From Mycobacterium angelicum (GTDB lineage: Bacteria > Actinomycetota > Actinomycetes > Mycobacteriales > Mycobacteriaceae), in the NCBI RefSeq assembly GCF_002086155.1, contig NZ_MVHE01000029.1, positions 1 to 62,176 on the forward strand: 62,176 bases of DNA, read 5' to 3'. The position numbers and the translations under genes are program-made. The notes under the pieces were generated by a model, which was not told where the DNA came from, ran no database searches, and saw only the letters and a list, made by a program, of their open reading frames with translations. Of the stretch, positions 33,541-42,340 are shown one piece after another. Every line of letters starts with the position of its first letter. Position 1 is the stretch's first letter.

Positions 33541-34727
33541 CGGCGCCCATCTGGGTCGCCTCGCCGCCGGAGGTGCATTCGGCGTTGCTGGTTTCCGGTC
33601 CCGGTCCAGAAGCGCTGCTGGCGTCGGCGGCATCGTGGTCGTCGCTGAGTGCCGAATACGCCTCGACGGCAGCAGAACTCACCGCCGTGCTGGCCGCGGT
33701 GCAGGGCGGAGCATGGCAGGGCCTGAGCGCCGAAAGCTATGTCGCCGCGCACCTGCCGTATCTGGCCTGGCTGGCGAAGACCAGTACCGACAGCGCTGCC
33801 GTGGCCGCGCAGCAGGAGAGTGCGGCCGCGGCGTATGCCACCGCGTTGGCGGCGATGCCGACGCTGGCGGAGCTGGCCGCCAACCACGTCACGCACGGGG
33901 TGCTGCTGGTCACGAATTTCTTTGGCATCAACACCATTCCGATCGCAGTCAATGAAGCAGACTACTTGCGGATGTGGGTTCAGGCCGCCACCACCATGAG
34001 CGCGTATCAGGCGGTTGCGAGTGCGGCGATAGTAGCGGCGCCGCCGACCACGCCGGCTCCGCTGATAGTCAAGCCCGGCGTCGGTCCTGCCGCCGACGCG
34101 TTGACCACGACCACCCAGTCCGTCTTCGGCGACATCCCGTGGAACTGGATCTGGGAACTCGCAAAGCTCGCACTGGAAATGTACATCGACTTCAACCTGT
34201 GGGTCTTGAAGGAAGACGCCCTCTTCCTGCAGGACCCGATCGGCAATCTGATCGCGATGTTCAATGCCTTCACGACCGATCCGATCAGTGCGCTGTTCCA
34301 GTGGGGCCCAATGATTTTCGCGCTGGGCTACACGGTGGTGCAGGGCGGAGCGCCGGCCGAGGCGCTGGTGGCCGGGGTGACGACGGGCGCCGGGGCGGCG
34401 TTGGTGGCCGCGCTGCCGCCGGCCCTTGCCCCGCTGGCCACCTCGCTGCTGCAGGCGGCGGGCATATCCGTGGCGGCCGCTCCGGCGGCTGTCGGTGCCG
34501 TGGCCGCAAGCTCGGTAACCCCGTTGCCCGCTGCCGCCGCGGTGGTGCCCGCGGTGAGCTTGGTTTCGGCGGTGTCGCCGTCTGCGGGCGGGGCCAGCAC
34601 GGTCGGCTATGCCGGCACCGCCGGCAAGCACGATGCGCAACCCGCCGGGATTTCCGTGCTGGACAGCAACGAGTACAGCGGCCCAACCCGGGTGCCGATG
34701 TTGCCAGCCACCTGGGAATTCGTCTGA
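33537..34727 (+). CDS. PPE20-like PPE protein
   Basis: This is a 396-aa PPE protein. The N-terminal PPE domain (residues 1 to about 175) begins MTAPIWVASPPEVHSALL and contains the WxG turn (GGAWQGLS), the half that pairs with PE. The remainder is Ala/Val-rich and includes hydrophobic stretches that could enter the mycomembrane, ending in a charged tail (SNEYSGPTRVPMLPATWEFV). It resembles PPE20 (Rv1387). It is followed 43 bp later by an EsxG-like gene, which is not the arrangement at the M. tuberculosis PE15/PPE20 locus. Confidence 0.87.
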   Translation: MTAPIWVASPPEVHSALLVSGPGPEALLASAASWSSLSAEYASTAAELTAVLAAVQGGAWQGLSAESYVAAHLPYLAWLAKTSTDSAAVAAQQESAAAAYATALAAMPTLAELAANHVTHGVLLVTNFFGINTIPIAVNEADYLRMWVQAATTMSAYQAVASAAIVAAPPTTPAPLIVKPGVGPAADALTTTTQSVFGDIPWNWIWELAKLALEMYIDFNLWVLKEDALFLQDPIGNLIAMFNAFTTDPISALFQWGPMIFALGYTVVQGGAPAEALVAGVTTGAGAALVAALPPALAPLATSLLQAAGISVAAAPAAVGAVAASSVTPLPAAAAVVPAVSLVSAVSPSAGGASTVGYAGTAGKHDAQPAGISVLDSNEYSGPTRVPMLPATWEFV

Positions 34728-34770
34728 TCGTCAACAAAGAAAACGAGAAACCCACACCGAGAGGATCGTT

Positions 34771-35064
34771 ATGAGTCTGTTGGATGCCCACATTCCGCAA
34801 TTGGTCGCCTCCCAGTCGGCGTTCGCCGCCAAGGCGGGATTGATGCGGCACACGATCGGACAGGCCGAGCAGTCGGCGATGTCGGCGCAAGCCTTTCACC
34901 AAGGTGAGTCCGCCGCGGCGTTCCAGGCCGCGCACGCCCGGTTCGTGGAAGCGGCCACCAAGGTCAACACCTTGCTCGATGTAGCGCAGGCAAACCTCGG
35001 CGATGCCGCGGGCACCTATGTGGCCGCCGACGCCGCCGCCGCGTCCTCCTACACCGGCTTCTGA
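34771..35064 (+). CDS. EsxG-like type VII secreted protein
   Basis: This is a 97-aa ESAT-6 superfamily protein, nearly identical in my memory to EsxG (Rv0287): MSLLDAHIPQLVASQSAFAAKAGLMRHTIGQAEQ. It has the YxxxD export motif (Y83 VAA D87) that selects the heterodimer for ESX-3. ATG 34771 follows GAGAGGATC. It precedes its presumed partner, the EsxH-like gene, by 30 bp. Because the ESX-3 machinery (ecc/myc genes) is not here, this is a detached paralog, comparable to EsxS/EsxR in M. tuberculosis. Confidence 0.9.
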   Translation: MSLLDAHIPQLVASQSAFAAKAGLMRHTIGQAEQSAMSAQAFHQGESAAAFQAAHARFVEAATKVNTLLDVAQANLGDAAGTYVAADAAAASSYTGF

Positions 35065-35094
35065 GCCACCTCACCCAACACGAAAGGCCTTGTG

Positions 35095-35385
35095 ATGTCA
35101 CAGATTATGTACAACTACGCGGCGATGCTGGGCCACGCCGGCGAAATGTCAGGCTACGCAGGCACATTGCAAAGCATGGCGGCCGACATCGCCAGCGAAC
35201 AGACCGCGTTGTCGAATGCCTGGCAGGGCGACACCGGAATGACCTACCAGGGCTGGCAGAGCCAGTGGAACCAGGCCACCGAGGACTTGGTGCGGGCCTA
35301 TCAATCGATGGCCAGCACGCATGAGTCCAACACCCTGGCGATGAACGCCCGCGACATGGCCGAAGCCGCCAAATGGGGCGGCTAG
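35095..35385 (+). CDS. EsxH (TB10.4)-like type VII secreted protein
   Basis: This is a 96-aa WXG100 protein resembling EsxH (Rv0288): MSQIMYNYAAMLGHAGEMSGYAGTLQS, with the WxG turn at W43 QG. The C-terminal region NARDMAEAAKWGG is conserved. EsxG-EsxH heterodimers are exported by ESX-3 and in M. tuberculosis affect iron/zinc acquisition and host endosomal sorting. GAAAGG precedes ATG 35095; GTG 35092 is an alternative. It is the last gene of the cassette and ends 7 bp from the convergent AraC gene. Confidence 0.9.
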   Translation: MSQIMYNYAAMLGHAGEMSGYAGTLQSMAADIASEQTALSNAWQGDTGMTYQGWQSQWNQATEDLVRAYQSMASTHESNTLAMNARDMAEAAKWGG

Positions 35386-35392
35386 CAAGGCA

Positions 35393-36421
35393 TTAAGCCT
35401 TCGCTACGGTCGGCAAAGGGGCCGGCATGCCCGTCTGCACCCGGTATGCGGCGGGGCCGATGCCGAACCACCTCTTGCACGACCGGGTCAGCACGCTCTG
35501 CTCGGCGTAACCCAGTTCCCGGGCCAGGTGCGACAGGCCCATCCCGGTGGTGCGCAGATAGCGATCGGCGGCATCCCGGCGTACCTCGTCGACCACCGCG
35601 GCGAACGTGGTGGCTTCGTCAGCCAGCCTGCGTTGCAGGGTTTTCGGGTGTAGATGGAACTGGTCGGCGACGACGTCGAGCGTCGCCGCCCCGGTCGGCA
35701 GAAGCTGGCGGACGATGGTGCGCACCGACTCCACGATTCCCGCGCCCAGCGGGGTGATGCTGCTCAGGTAGTCGACGACCGCGCGGTGGGCGATGTCGTC
35801 ACGGTTCAGCGGCCGGCTCAGGTCGGCGGTACGGACCGTGAAGCCGCCGCGCGGTTCGCCGAAGTAGGGCTTGCAGCCGAAGTACTGCAGGTAGCTCGCC
35901 TCGGGTGTGAGCGGGTCGTGGGGTAGGTGCACCGACAGCGGCGCATAGGTGGCGCCCATGAGTAGGCGAAACACCCCGAGCGAGACGCCCAGGGCCAGCT
36001 CCAGCGTCTGCGGGTGTGGGATCGGTTCGTCGAGCAGGTACTCAAGTGTGATGAAGGACCGTTCGGGGTGGGCCACCGGGGCGATCTGAATGGAGATCAC
36101 CGGGCTGTAGGCCGCCATGAAGGTGTTGAAGATCGCCAGGGCGTCGGCCACGGTGGCGGCGGTCCGGGCCGCCACCCCCACCGGGCCGAGGATCTCGATG
36201 CTTTGCCGCTGTGCCAGGCGGCGGCCGAAATCCGGTGTGGCCGTTGCCTCCGCGGCCGACTCGGCCGCCCTGATCGCCGCGCGGAACGGAACGAACGCGT
36301 CGTAGTTGCCGACATCCTGCTCCCGGATGCCGGCCGCGCGCAGCAGGGCGGCCGGGTCGCCGCCGAGCTCGGCGACCAGGCTCGGATAGTTCGAGAGCGC
36401 CGTCCCGCGCACCACCGACAT
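35393..36421 (-). CDS. AraC family transcriptional regulator (OruR/ArgR-like architecture)
   Basis: This is a 342-aa regulator. An N-terminal ligand-sensing domain of the Arabinose_bd type (residues about 15-200; SNYPSLVAELGGDPAALLRAAGI) is followed by the AraC double HTH (FHLHPKTLQRRLADEATTFAAVVDEVRRDAADRYLRTTG and LARELGYAEQSVLTRSCKRWFGIGPAAYR). It is divergent from the second WS/DGAT gene, with a 92-bp spacer, so lipid storage genes are the best-guess targets. The effector is unknown, possibly a fatty or hydroxy acid. Confidence 0.87.
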   Translation of the reverse strand: MSVVRGTALSNYPSLVAELGGDPAALLRAAGIREQDVGNYDAFVPFRAAIRAAESAAEATATPDFGRRLAQRQSIEILGPVGVAARTAATVADALAIFNTFMAAYSPVISIQIAPVAHPERSFITLEYLLDEPIPHPQTLELALGVSLGVFRLLMGATYAPLSVHLPHDPLTPEASYLQYFGCKPYFGEPRGGFTVRTADLSRPLNRDDIAHRAVVDYLSSITPLGAGIVESVRTIVRQLLPTGAATLDVVADQFHLHPKTLQRRLADEATTFAAVVDEVRRDAADRYLRTTGMGLSHLARELGYAEQSVLTRSCKRWFGIGPAAYRVQTGMPAPLPTVAKA

Positions 36422-36513
36422 GCAGTTGACCCTCAGCGGAACAAGGTGGCCCTGTCAAGGGCATCACAGCTGGCTGCTACCGCTTTGCCAGCACATCGCG
36501 ATCTAATGTCTGC

Positions 36514-37872
36514 ATGGAGCTGATGATGCCCACCGACTCGATGTTTCTGTTCGCCGAATCGCGCGAGCACCCCATGCATGTGGGCGGCTTGTCGTTGTTC
36601 CAGCCGCCGGAGGGCGCCGACGGTCAGTTCGTGCGGCAGTTCACCGACGCGTTGGTCGCCAACGACGACTTTCAGCCCGTGTTCCGGAAGCCCCCCGCCA
36701 CGATCGCCGGCGGAATCGCCCGGGTGGCATGGGCGTATGACGACGAGATCGACGTCGACTACCACGTGCGCCGATCGGCGCTGCCGTCGCCCGGACGCGT
36801 TCGCGACCTGCTCGAGCTGAGTTCCCGGCTGCACACCAGCCTGCTGGACCGCCACCGCCCGCTGTGGGAACTGCATGTCGTCGAGGGACTCAACGACGGC
36901 CGGTTCGCCATGTACACCAAGATGCATCACGCGCTGATCGACGGTGTTTCGGCGGTCAAGCTGATGCAGCGCACGCTGTCGCCGGACCCGGACGACACGC
37001 AAGTGCGGGCCATGTGGAGCCTGCCCCGGCCGCCGCGCGAGCCGTCCGCCGGCTCGTCACCGCTGGATTCGTTGGCTAAGTTGGCGGGATCCGTTGTGGG
37101 ACTTGCCCCTTCGACGCTGAGGCTGGCCCGCGGCGCCCTGATCGAACAGCAGCTGACCCTGCCGTTCGCGGCGCCGCACACCATGTTCAACGTGAAAATC
37201 GGCGGAGCCCGCCGGTGTGCGGCTCAGTCCTGGTCGCTGGATCGCATCAAGAACGTCAAGAAGGCCGCCGGTGTGACCTTCAACGACGCGGTGCTGGCGA
37301 TGTGTTCCGGTGCGCTGCGCTACTACCTGATCGAGCAGGATGCGTTGCCGGCCACCCCGCTGGTCGCGATGGTTCCGGTAAGCCTGCGTTCGGAGAAGGA
37401 GGCCGACGACGGCGGCAACAAGGTCGGCAGCATCCTGTGCAACCTCGCCACCGACGTCGATGATCCGGCGCAACGGATTCAGGTCATCAGCGACTCCATG
37501 CGCGGCAACAAGAAGGTGCTCGCCGACCTGCCGCGGCTGCAGGTGCTGGCACTTTCGGCGCTGAACATGATGCCCCTGGCGCTGGCGGGTGTCCCGGGTT
37601 TCCTGTCCACCGTGCCGCCCCCGTTCAACATCGTGATCTCCAACGTGCCGGGGCCGTCGCAGCCGCTGTACTACGGCGGCGCCAGGCTCGACGGCAGCTA
37701 CCCGCTGTCGAACATTCCCGATGGGCAGGCGCTGAACATCACCCTGGTCAACAATGCCGACAGTCTCGATTTCGGGCTGGTCGGCTGCCGCCGCAGTGTG
37801 CCGCACCTGCAGCGGTTGCTCGCACACTTGGAGTCGTCGCTGAAAGATCTGGAACAGGCCGTCGGCGTCTAA
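36514..37872 (+). CDS. WS/DGAT acyltransferase, copy 2
   Basis: This is a 452-aa acyltransferase with intact HHALIDG (H138, H139, D143) and the block NDAVLAMCSGALRYYL. The end is GCRRSVPHLQRLLAHLESSLKDLEQAVGV. It is a paralog of 31679-33034, alike along the whole length. It would make triacylglycerol or wax ester from acyl-CoA at the membrane or lipid-droplet surface. It is divergent from the AraC regulator. A Nudix gene follows 5 bp downstream, so the two may be cotranscribed. Confidence 0.87.
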   Translation: MELMMPTDSMFLFAESREHPMHVGGLSLFQPPEGADGQFVRQFTDALVANDDFQPVFRKPPATIAGGIARVAWAYDDEIDVDYHVRRSALPSPGRVRDLLELSSRLHTSLLDRHRPLWELHVVEGLNDGRFAMYTKMHHALIDGVSAVKLMQRTLSPDPDDTQVRAMWSLPRPPREPSAGSSPLDSLAKLAGSVVGLAPSTLRLARGALIEQQLTLPFAAPHTMFNVKIGGARRCAAQSWSLDRIKNVKKAAGVTFNDAVLAMCSGALRYYLIEQDALPATPLVAMVPVSLRSEKEADDGGNKVGSILCNLATDVDDPAQRIQVISDSMRGNKKVLADLPRLQVLALSALNMMPLALAGVPGFLSTVPPPFNIVISNVPGPSQPLYYGGARLDGSYPLSNIPDGQALNITLVNNADSLDFGLVGCRRSVPHLQRLLAHLESSLKDLEQAVGV

Positions 37873-37877
37873 CCACC

Positions 37878-38345
37878 ATGCCCAAACTCAGCGCGGGCCT
37901 GCTGCTGTACCGCGGGAGTGCCGCTGGTGACGTCGAGGTGCTCATCGCGCACCCCGGCGGCCCCTTCTGGGCCCGAAAAGACGACGGCGCCTGGTCGATT
38001 CCCAAAGGTGAGTACGGCGACGACGAAGATCCGTGGCTGGCGGCGCAACGTGAGTTCGCCGAGGAGCTCGGGCTGGCGGTGCCCGACGGGCCGCGCATCG
38101 ACCTGGGCTCGGTGCAGCAGGCCGGCGGCAAGACGGTGACCGCGTTCGCGGTCCGCGGCGACCTCGACATCACCGACGCGCGCAGCAACACCTTCGAGAT
38201 GGAGTGGCCGAAGGGTTCGGGCAAGCTGCGGGAGTTTCCCGAAGTCGATCGGGTGGGCTGGTTTTCGGTGGCGCAGGCTCACGAGAAGCTGCTCAAGGGG
38301 CAGCGGCCGTTCCTCGACCGGTTGCAGGGGTACTTAGCGCACTAG
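37878..38345 (+). CDS. Nudix hydrolase
   Basis: This is a 155-aa Nudix pyrophosphohydrolase. The Nudix box GEYGDDEDPWLAAQREFAEELG (near residues 45-66) has all the catalytic Glu/Arg residues (GX5EX7REUXEEXG). The opening KLSAGLLLYR and the WSIPKGE motif are typical of small housecleaning Nudix enzymes. The substrate cannot be named from sequence. The last 4 bp overlap the convergent DUF2330 gene. Confidence 0.87.
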   Translation: MPKLSAGLLLYRGSAAGDVEVLIAHPGGPFWARKDDGAWSIPKGEYGDDEDPWLAAQREFAEELGLAVPDGPRIDLGSVQQAGGKTVTAFAVRGDLDITDARSNTFEMEWPKGSGKLREFPEVDRVGWFSVAQAHEKLLKGQRPFLDRLQGYLAH

Positions 38346-39394
38346 GGATGAACGCGCCGGGTGCGCAGTAGCAACACGATCACCACAGCGACGATGGCGA
38401 TCACTACCGCGGCCAATACGATGAGCTCGACCGGGATATCGATGTAGTCGTTGACGACGACCACCTGCCGGAAGGCGTCGTCGTTGGGCGCGTTGGCGAA
38501 GACGAAATCCGAAGTGATCTTCGACGTCTGATAGATGTCGGTTTGGGTCTTGGTCAGATACGCCCCGTGATTGCCGGCGAATTCGCGCAGCAGCGACTCG
38601 TGAACGGATTGGCTTATGTTGCCGGCGAATTGGACGGTGGTGGTTTGGCCGGCCACGTCGGCGTCGGTGCGCTGCTGCCGGTGATCGGACAAAGTGAAGA
38701 TGGTGACGTGCTGCGGTTCCTGGGCGGCGACCGAAAGACGCATCGGATATACCAACTGCGACGACCCGAAGGTGAGTCGCACCGGGTCGAGGCCGCCCTG
38801 GATCGGTGCGGCGCTGGTCAGGCGCATGGCGACGAACGCCCATCCGTCGCGCACGTAAGGATCCAGCGCCTCGGCCACCTCGGGCCGGATGGCATATTCG
38901 TTGTCCGCCAACCACTTCTGCAGACCGGCCAGATCACCGCCGGCCAGCGTGGTGGCCTCCAGCGGTCCCAGGTGCACCTGGTTGATGACCTCCGGGGCCC
39001 TGGACGCCGCCATGGCGCCCTCCCGCGCTGTGGAGTAGCGGGCACCCAGCGACATCTTGAGCCGCAAGTGCCGCTGGTGTTGTATCTGCGGCGCGCTGAC
39101 TTCCTCGAGTTCTGAGAATGCGGCCTTGTCGCCGGCAGAGACGGTCGCCGGTGTGGGCGTCGGCACCACCAAGGCGACGTTGTCGGTAGAGGTGTTCATC
39201 GCAAGTTGCATCAGGATGTTCTCGGTGGTCCCGTCCCAATGCACCAGCGCGACTTCATGGTTCATCGTCGCCTGCGCACCCGCCGGAGCGATCGCGGCAC
39301 CACATGCGCAGGCGTAGCTGGGCGGCGCCAGCACCATCATGGCGGCCAGCACGACGACAACGATTCCTAAGCGGCCCCCACGACGCATCGCCAT
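38342..39394 (-). CDS. DUF2330 membrane-anchored exported protein
   Basis: This is a 350-aa protein. An N-terminal signal sequence (LGIVVVVLAAMMVLAPPSYA) is followed directly by CACGAAIAPAGA, the conserved start of DUF2330 proteins. A large extracytoplasmic domain (VALVHWDGTTENILMQLAMNTSTDNVALVVPTPTPATVS) follows. A single C-terminal membrane helix (VELIVLAAVVIAIVAVVIVLLL) ends in a short basic cytoplasmic tail RTRRVHP. The function is unknown. The genes on both sides are convergent or divergent, so it is its own unit. Confidence 0.83.
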   Translation of the reverse strand: MAMRRGGRLGIVVVVLAAMMVLAPPSYACACGAAIAPAGAQATMNHEVALVHWDGTTENILMQLAMNTSTDNVALVVPTPTPATVSAGDKAAFSELEEVSAPQIQHQRHLRLKMSLGARYSTAREGAMAASRAPEVINQVHLGPLEATTLAGGDLAGLQKWLADNEYAIRPEVAEALDPYVRDGWAFVAMRLTSAAPIQGGLDPVRLTFGSSQLVYPMRLSVAAQEPQHVTIFTLSDHRQQRTDADVAGQTTTVQFAGNISQSVHESLLREFAGNHGAYLTKTQTDIYQTSKITSDFVFANAPNDDAFRQVVVVNDYIDIPVELIVLAAVVIAIVAVVIVLLLRTRRVHP

Positions 39395-39486
39395 TCCGCC
39401 GATGCTACGCGGAGGGATGTCGCAGACCCCAGACTTTGCATCCGGTGTTCTCAGGCGTTCTCAGATATGGCAGGCAAACTGTGCAG

Positions 39487-40725
39487 ATGACGACCTCCCC
39501 GACTGTTCAGGCCGAATCGCAGGCGCTGTTGCAGCAGCTGCTGGATCCGGCCAACCGGGCCGACCCGTATCCGGTTTACGCCGAGTTCCGTGAGCATGGG
39601 CCGTTTCTGCTGCCGGCGGCCAACCTCGCCGTCTTCTCCGCGTATCGGCATTGCGACGAGGTGCTGCGCCACCACGCGTCCAGCAGCGACCAACTCAATT
39701 CCACCGAGGCCCAACGCGCGATCAGCAACGGTGCGCAGATACGGCCGCTGGGTCCGCCGGGATTCATCTTCCTCGACGCGCCGGACCACACCCGGCTGCG
39801 CAGACTGGTCAGCAAGGCGTTCGTACCGAAGGTGGTGAATGCACTGGAACCCGACATCAGCGCGCTCGTGGACGGATTGCTGGACCGGGTGGCCGAAAAC
39901 GGCCGGTTCGACGTCATTCGCGACTTCGCCTACCCGCTACCGGTAGCCGTGATCTGCCGGTTGCTCGGCGTGCCGCTGGAAGACGAGCCGCAATTCAGCC
40001 GTGCATCGGGTCAGCTGGCGCAGTCGCTGGACCCGTTCGTCTCCTTCAACGGCGAATCGAACGACGGCGTCGAGGAGCGGCTGCAGGCCGGGCGATGGTT
40101 GCGAAGTTACCTGCGCGACCTGATCGAGCAACGGCGTGCCCATCCCGGCGACGACCTGATGTCGGGTCTGGTCGCGGTGGAGGAGGCCGGCGACCAGCTG
40201 ACCACCGAAGAGATCGTGGCCACCTGCCAACTGCTGCTGATCGCCGGACATGAGACCACGGTGAACCTGATCGCGAACGCCGTCCTGGCGCTGCTGCGTC
40301 ACCGCCGGCAATGGACCGCGCTGGGTGCGGACGCCGGTCGCGCCCCGGCCGTCGTCGAGGAGACGATGCGGTACGACCCGCCGGTGCAGTTGACGAGCCG
40401 AATTGCGCTCGAGGACATGACGATTGGGGGGCTCACCGTGCCCAAGGGCGACAGCATGATGCTGCTGCTGGCCGCCGCGCAGCGCGACGACACCGAGTTC
40501 GACCGGCCCGACGTCTTCGACCCGGACCGAGGTACGGTGCGCCACTTGGGATTTGGCCTCGGCACGCACTATTGTCTGGGCGCGCCGCTGGCGCGCCTGG
40601 AAGCCGGCGTCGCGCTGGCGGCAGTGACCGCACGCTTCCCCGACGCGCGGTTACTGGACAGCGAGCCGCACTACAAACCCAACGTCACCCTGCGCGGGCT
40701 AGCGGAATTGGCGGTCGCGGTGTGA
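39487..40725 (+). CDS. Cytochrome P450
   Basis: This is a 412-aa soluble bacterial P450 monooxygenase. It shows the I-helix oxygen-activation motif AGHETT (about residue 252), K-helix EETMR, and the heme loop FGLGTHYCLGAPLAR with the Cys363 thiolate. I start at ATG 39487; the frame is open to 39304 but the extra region overlaps the divergent DUF2330 gene. No ferredoxin gene is adjacent, so electrons must come from elsewhere. I do not assign a CYP family. Confidence 0.88.
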   Translation: MTTSPTVQAESQALLQQLLDPANRADPYPVYAEFREHGPFLLPAANLAVFSAYRHCDEVLRHHASSSDQLNSTEAQRAISNGAQIRPLGPPGFIFLDAPDHTRLRRLVSKAFVPKVVNALEPDISALVDGLLDRVAENGRFDVIRDFAYPLPVAVICRLLGVPLEDEPQFSRASGQLAQSLDPFVSFNGESNDGVEERLQAGRWLRSYLRDLIEQRRAHPGDDLMSGLVAVEEAGDQLTTEEIVATCQLLLIAGHETTVNLIANAVLALLRHRRQWTALGADAGRAPAVVEETMRYDPPVQLTSRIALEDMTIGGLTVPKGDSMMLLLAAAQRDDTEFDRPDVFDPDRGTVRHLGFGLGTHYCLGAPLARLEAGVALAAVTARFPDARLLDSEPHYKPNVTLRGLAELAVAV

Positions 40726-40738
40726 TTCGTCGCTCGAC

Positions 40739-41173
40739 CTAGTCGGCCCCGGACCCGTTGTTGCCGGCTGCGCGCGGACCGCCCAGCCTGATCGCCAACG
40801 GTATAGGCGTGCCCAACTCGTCGGTGGCTTCCGCGTCGCGATAGGCGCCGACGGTGTACTCGCCTTCGGACTCGATGGCGAACGACAGATCGTAGGTGAA
40901 GCAGCGGTACTTCGATGGTTTGTTGTCTTCGTCGGGCCAGTCCCAAATCGAGCGGATCGCTCCGCGCCGTTCGCCGGCGGGGTCCTTGCAGACGACATAG
41001 ATCTGCGGGTCGTAGTCGCCACCGGACGGCGCGTGCACCACCAGCACTACCGGAACCGTCAACCACATGGGGATTTGGTCGACGTCGTAGCTGGTCGTGG
41101 GGATCTGTGTGGCGTTAATCGCGGCGCCATCGAGGGTGGCCGAGCCGGCCACGAACAATGCGGCTATGTGCAT
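40739..41173 (-). CDS. Hypothetical small beta-rich protein
   Basis: This is a 144-aa protein without signal peptide or membrane segment. It opens MHIAALFVAGSATLDGAAINATQIPTTSYDV and has alternating hydrophobic strands throughout (VVLVVHAPSGGDYDPQIYVVCKDPAGERRG, YDLSFAIESEGEYTVGAYRDAEA). The plan (A-x-x-FVA... start, evenly spaced beta strands, IP-IRLG end) recalls the DUF6941-like proteins at 9668 and 15382, but the similarity is weak. The stop is 13 bp from the convergent P450 stop. The function is unknown. Confidence 0.65.
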   Translation of the reverse strand: MHIAALFVAGSATLDGAAINATQIPTTSYDVDQIPMWLTVPVVLVVHAPSGGDYDPQIYVVCKDPAGERRGAIRSIWDWPDEDNKPSKYRCFTYDLSFAIESEGEYTVGAYRDAEATDELGTPIPLAIRLGGPRAAGNNGSGAD

Positions 41174-41218
41174 TGCGACAGCCTAAGGTGTGTTGGGAGA
41201 AAAGTGTTCGCATTTGTA

Positions 41219-42304
41219 TTACGGCTTATCGGCATTGTTGCTACCGAGGCCGGGCACGATGTCGTCCAGGCTGAAAGTGACTGGTTGCTCTAGCTGTTCG
41301 TAGGTGCACGAGCGCGGTTCACGGTCGGGACGCCACCGGTTGAACTGAGCGGTATGCCGAAAACGCACGCCTTCCATGTGGTCATAGCGCACTTCGACCA
41401 CCCGCTCGGGCCGCAGCGGCACGAACGAAAGGTCCTTGCCGGCGTTCCAGCGGGAGAACTCGTTTTTTCGTGGTGTGCGTTCGCCGGCCTGGTGTGCCGC
41501 CCAGTTCCACGGGTGCCCGTCGAAACCGGTGACCAGCGGCTGCAGTTCGGTGAACAGCCGCCGCCGTTCGGCCATCGGAAATGCGCCGATCACGCCGACC
41601 GACGCGAGTTGGCCGTCGTCCTGGTAGAGCCCGAGCAGCAGCGAGCCGATCGCGTCATCGCCGGACTTGTGTACCCGGTAGCCGGCGACCACGCAGTCGG
41701 CGGTGCGTTCGTGCTTGATCTTGAACATGACCCGCTTGTCGGGCTGGTAGGTGATGGTCAGCGGTTTGGCGACGACGCCGTCCAGGCCGGCTCCTTCGAA
41801 CTCGTCGAACCACCGCTGCGCGGTGGCCAGGTCGGTGCTGGCAGGCGTGACGTGGATGGAAGGACCGGAGCCTTCGAGCGCGTCGACCAGTGCCGCGCGC
41901 CGCTCGCTGAACGGGCGGGTGGTGTAGTCGTCGTCGCCCAGGGCGAGCAGATCGAAGGCGATGAAGGAGGCCGGCGTCTGCGCGGCGAGCAGCCGCACCC
42001 GCGAATCGGCGGGGTGGATGCGCTGTTGCAGCGCTTCGAAATCCAGCCCGTGGTCTGTGGCGATCACGATCTCGCCGTCGATCACGCAGCGGGGCGGCAG
42101 CTCGGCCTGGACCGCGGCGACCAATTCAGGAAAGTAGCGGGTCATCGGCCGTTCGTTGCGGCTGCCCAGCTCGACTTCGTCGCCGTCGCGAAAGCAGATG
42201 GACCGAAAGCCATCCCATTTCGGTTCGTACGAAGCATCGGCCGGGATGGTCTTGACCGACTTGGCCAGCATCGGCGAGACCGGCGGCATCACAGGTAAGT
42301 CCAT
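41219..42304 (-). CDS. ligC: ATP-dependent DNA ligase LigC
   Basis: This is a 361-aa ATP-dependent ligase. Motif I is EPKWDGFRS with Lys as AMP acceptor (about residues 28-34); other nucleotidyltransferase motifs are SRNERPM, VIDGEIVI, GLDGVVAK and FKIKHERTADCVV. The OB-fold domain follows. The length and sequence match LigC (Rv3731) of M. tuberculosis, a backup ligase associated with base-excision and gap repair. It is divergent from primC with a 36-bp gap, as in M. tuberculosis. Confidence 0.93.
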   Translation of the reverse strand: MDLPVMPPVSPMLAKSVKTIPADASYEPKWDGFRSICFRDGDEVELGSRNERPMTRYFPELVAAVQAELPPRCVIDGEIVIATDHGLDFEALQQRIHPADSRVRLLAAQTPASFIAFDLLALGDDDYTTRPFSERRAALVDALEGSGPSIHVTPASTDLATAQRWFDEFEGAGLDGVVAKPLTITYQPDKRVMFKIKHERTADCVVAGYRVHKSGDDAIGSLLLGLYQDDGQLASVGVIGAFPMAERRRLFTELQPLVTGFDGHPWNWAAHQAGERTPRKNEFSRWNAGKDLSFVPLRPERVVEVRYDHMEGVRFRHTAQFNRWRPDREPRSCTYEQLEQPVTFSLDDIVPGLGSNNADKP

Positions 42305-42340
42305 TGGTTCATTCTGGCCTGCGCCGTGCTGGAATCAGGT

